A stretch of DNA of 16,792 nt from JANXQG01 sp037147235 (GTDB taxonomy: Bacteria; Planctomycetota; Planctomycetia; Pirellulales; Thermoguttaceae): positions 1 through 16,792 of the forward strand of contig JBAWVO010000133.1 in NCBI GenBank assembly GCA_037147235.1. The letters run 5' to 3'. Of the stretch, positions 15,377 to 16,792 are shown piece after piece. Each line of letters begins with the position of its first letter. Within the stretch, counting starts at the first letter, position 1. The position numbers and the translations under genes are program-made. The notes under the pieces are model-generated. The model was not told the origin of the DNA and did not search any database. It saw only the letters and a list, made by a program, of their open reading frames with translations.

Positions 15377-16702
15377 TCACGCTCCAGAACCATTCTGAGC
15401 AGTGTTTCTTGGCGGCACAATCGCGCCTTGTTCGCGAAGTACCCGGCACAGGTCCGCTAGCGGAAGCTGGCTGGGCGTCTTCTTTGTCTTGACCGCCAGC
15501 GCCGCGGCGGCACCGGCGGCTTGGCCCATCGCCATGCATGAAGCCTGCACGCGGAGGCCCGAGTTCGCCAAGCGGTCACTCGAAACACATCGACCTGCGA
15601 CGAGCAGGTTCCGGCTGTTCTTGGGAATCAGCGACGAAAGCGGGATCGTCACCACCGTGCCTTCCCGAAGGTGCTGCGGCTTGACGCCGGCTTCCGTGTG
15701 CAGATCAATGGGATAGTACATGCAGGCCACGGCGTCCTCGAAGACGCGTCCGGTTGCGTAATCTTTCTCGCTGATAATGCTCTCGCCGACGACGCGGTAA
15801 GTCTCGCGGCTGGCGGTCTCCGGCTGAAGATAGAGCAGTTTCACGTCCTTGCCTTCGGGCTGCTCCTTGATCTGCCGGAACGCCTGCAAGAAAGCCTTTC
15901 GGCCTTGCACGTTGGCCTCGGTGTGCAACTCGGAAGTCGAAACGTCCGCGCCCGGAACATAACGCTGATGTTTGTAGCCCGAACCGTGCTTCCATCCACT
16001 GGGCTTGGAAAGCGTGAAGACGATCGACCCGGGTTGGCGCTTCTCTTCGCACAGACGAGCGAACCCGGCGAGTCCGACCACGGATGCGTTGCCCGTGCAG
16101 TCGATCAGTTGTTGGCAGCGAATCCTGGCTCGCACGCCTTTGCCGGCGATCTGAATGGTCCAGCCGTCCTCGCGCGGTTCGATGGCCAGCGGCGATTCGT
16201 AGTACCGCAACTGCACGCCGGCTTGCAGGCACGCCTCCTCGGCCAGCGCGGCGTAGAGGCCGCCGTTGATGGCTACCTGGAAGCGAGGATGTTGCTGCAT
16301 GGCCTTGCCCGTCGATTTCGAGAAGTCCGGCAGCGAATCGCCCTGCAACTCGACCGCCTTGCGGACCAACTCCCAGCCGATGCCCGCCACCACCTGTTTC
16401 CCCCAGGCGAAGAACAGACCGGGAAATTCCACGCCCCCGGTCGTCATGGTGCCTCCCAACTGGCTGCCTGCCTCGACCAGTACCGTACGGGTGCCCATCC
16501 GGCCAGCCTGGATGGCCGCGATCGCTCCGGCCGTGCCGCCGCCGACCACCAGCACGTCGGTCTCGATCTCCTTCTCCCGCACCATCTGCGGCTTGCGCTG
16601 CACTACCGACTCGTCGGCAGAGATCGCATCGGCACCCAGGGCCGTGGTTGCCATAGCTCCCAGAAATCCCCGGCGGGAAACGGATGCCGTGTGCGTGCTC
16701 AT
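15377..16702 (-). CDS. Tat-exported FAD-dependent oxidoreductase
   Basis: A 441-residue flavoprotein on the opposite strand. The N-terminus carries a twin-arginine signal, S9-R10-R11-G-F-L-G, followed by an Ala-rich stretch, so it should be exported folded with its cofactor. The Rossmann FAD site reads VLVVGGGTAG (G54-x-G56-x-x-G59) with E77 at the end of strand 2. QLGGTMTTGGVEFPG follows, and a C-terminal NLLVAGRCVSSDRLANSGLRVQ closes the flavin site. This layout matches the FAD_oxidored (PF12831) family, common in planctomycetes; substrates are mostly unknown. The ribosome binding site on the - strand is AGGAG, about eight bases before the ATG. It is transcribed toward the sulfatases and is probably not part of their unit. 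Confidence 0.9.
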   Translation of the reverse strand: MSTHTASVSRRGFLGAMATTALGADAISADESVVQRKPQMVREKEIETDVLVVGGGTAGAIAAIQAGRMGTRTVLVEAGSQLGGTMTTGGVEFPGLFFAWGKQVVAGIGWELVRKAVELQGDSLPDFSKSTGKAMQQHPRFQVAINGGLYAALAEEACLQAGVQLRYYESPLAIEPREDGWTIQIAGKGVRARIRCQQLIDCTGNASVVGLAGFARLCEEKRQPGSIVFTLSKPSGWKHGSGYKHQRYVPGADVSTSELHTEANVQGRKAFLQAFRQIKEQPEGKDVKLLYLQPETASRETYRVVGESIISEKDYATGRVFEDAVACMYYPIDLHTEAGVKPQHLREGTVVTIPLSSLIPKNSRNLLVAGRCVSSDRLANSGLRVQASCMAMGQAAGAAAALAVKTKKTPSQLPLADLCRVLREQGAIVPPRNTAQNGSGA

Positions 16703-16792
16703 CTTATTGCTCCTGAAGATACGGGATAACCGTTCGTGTAGCGGTTCACGGCGTTCTTAGTATTGTCGCACCTACCGGAACGCAAAGGTGGT
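16703..16792 (-). promoter_or_regulatory. Leader of the oxidoreductase gene with ribosome binding site
   Basis: Read on the - strand, this segment contains AGGAG shortly before the start codon and a short inverted repeat, AACCG/CGGTT, about 25 bases upstream. A loose -10-like AATACT box sits about 15 bases after TTGCGT. Only the ribosome binding site is convincing; the promoter is a guess and the window ends here. Confidence 0.35.

Noticed and set aside
15671..16729. 352-residue + strand frame opposite the oxidoreductase
   Set aside because: The - strand product has a Tat signal, FAD motifs and a ribosome binding site; the + product has no recognisable domain.

Overview
The window is moderately GC-rich by eye. 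It carries ten protein-coding genes. Nine lie on the + strand in one co-directional block (500-15267), and a tenth on the - strand (15377-16702) converges on the last of them. I see no RNA gene, insertion sequence, integrase or CRISPR array. The content suggests a planctomycete-like bacterium (Planctomycetota, possibly Pirellulales): three exported formylglycine sulfatases close together, an exported Arg-Pro-Gly-repeat protein ending in an LxGxW beta domain, and a Tat-exported FAD oxidoreductase. This is an inference from gene content; no taxonomic marker gene is present.

Left part, signalling (500-4183): a 779-residue hybrid histidine kinase has an extracytoplasmic substrate-binding-protein-like sensor, one membrane helix, a GAF-like domain and a HisKA_3/HATPase_c core. 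It overlaps by one base (TAATG) a NarL/FixJ-type response regulator. After a 265-bp spacer with four successive inverted repeats comes a stand-alone receiver protein that resembles the regulator's N-terminal half but has no DNA-binding domain and lacks one of the two usual acidic residues.

Middle part, exported proteins of unknown role (4223-7215): a secreted SnoaL/NTF2-like protein with a second C-terminal domain is followed by a secreted low-complexity protein. The latter has poly-Gly, Arg-Pro hexapeptide repeats, a His/Trp/Tyr-rich segment, TPR-like helices and a terminal beta domain.

Right part, membrane and sulfatase genes (7304-15267): an AqpZ-type aquaporin, a 534-residue sulfatase with an unusual Cys-Thr-Ala-Gly-Arg active-site motif, a DUF502 membrane protein, and two long (788 and 782 residue) Cys-Ser-Pro-Thr-Arg sulfatases. 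The two long enzymes are clearly a tandem duplication: every catalytic landmark checked falls on the same residue number in both. The 96-bp gap between them holds two inverted repeats whose arms interleave. The - strand gene encodes a Tat-exported FAD-dependent oxidoreductase.

Working model (inference): the kinase senses a small ligand outside the cytoplasmic membrane and its regulator controls some or all of the downstream genes, which cleave sulfate esters outside the cytoplasm. The aquaporin and DUF502 protein may serve a linked membrane or osmotic function. No sulfatase-maturing enzyme (FGE or anSME), glycoside hydrolase or sulfate transporter is in the window, so the substrate cannot be read from here.
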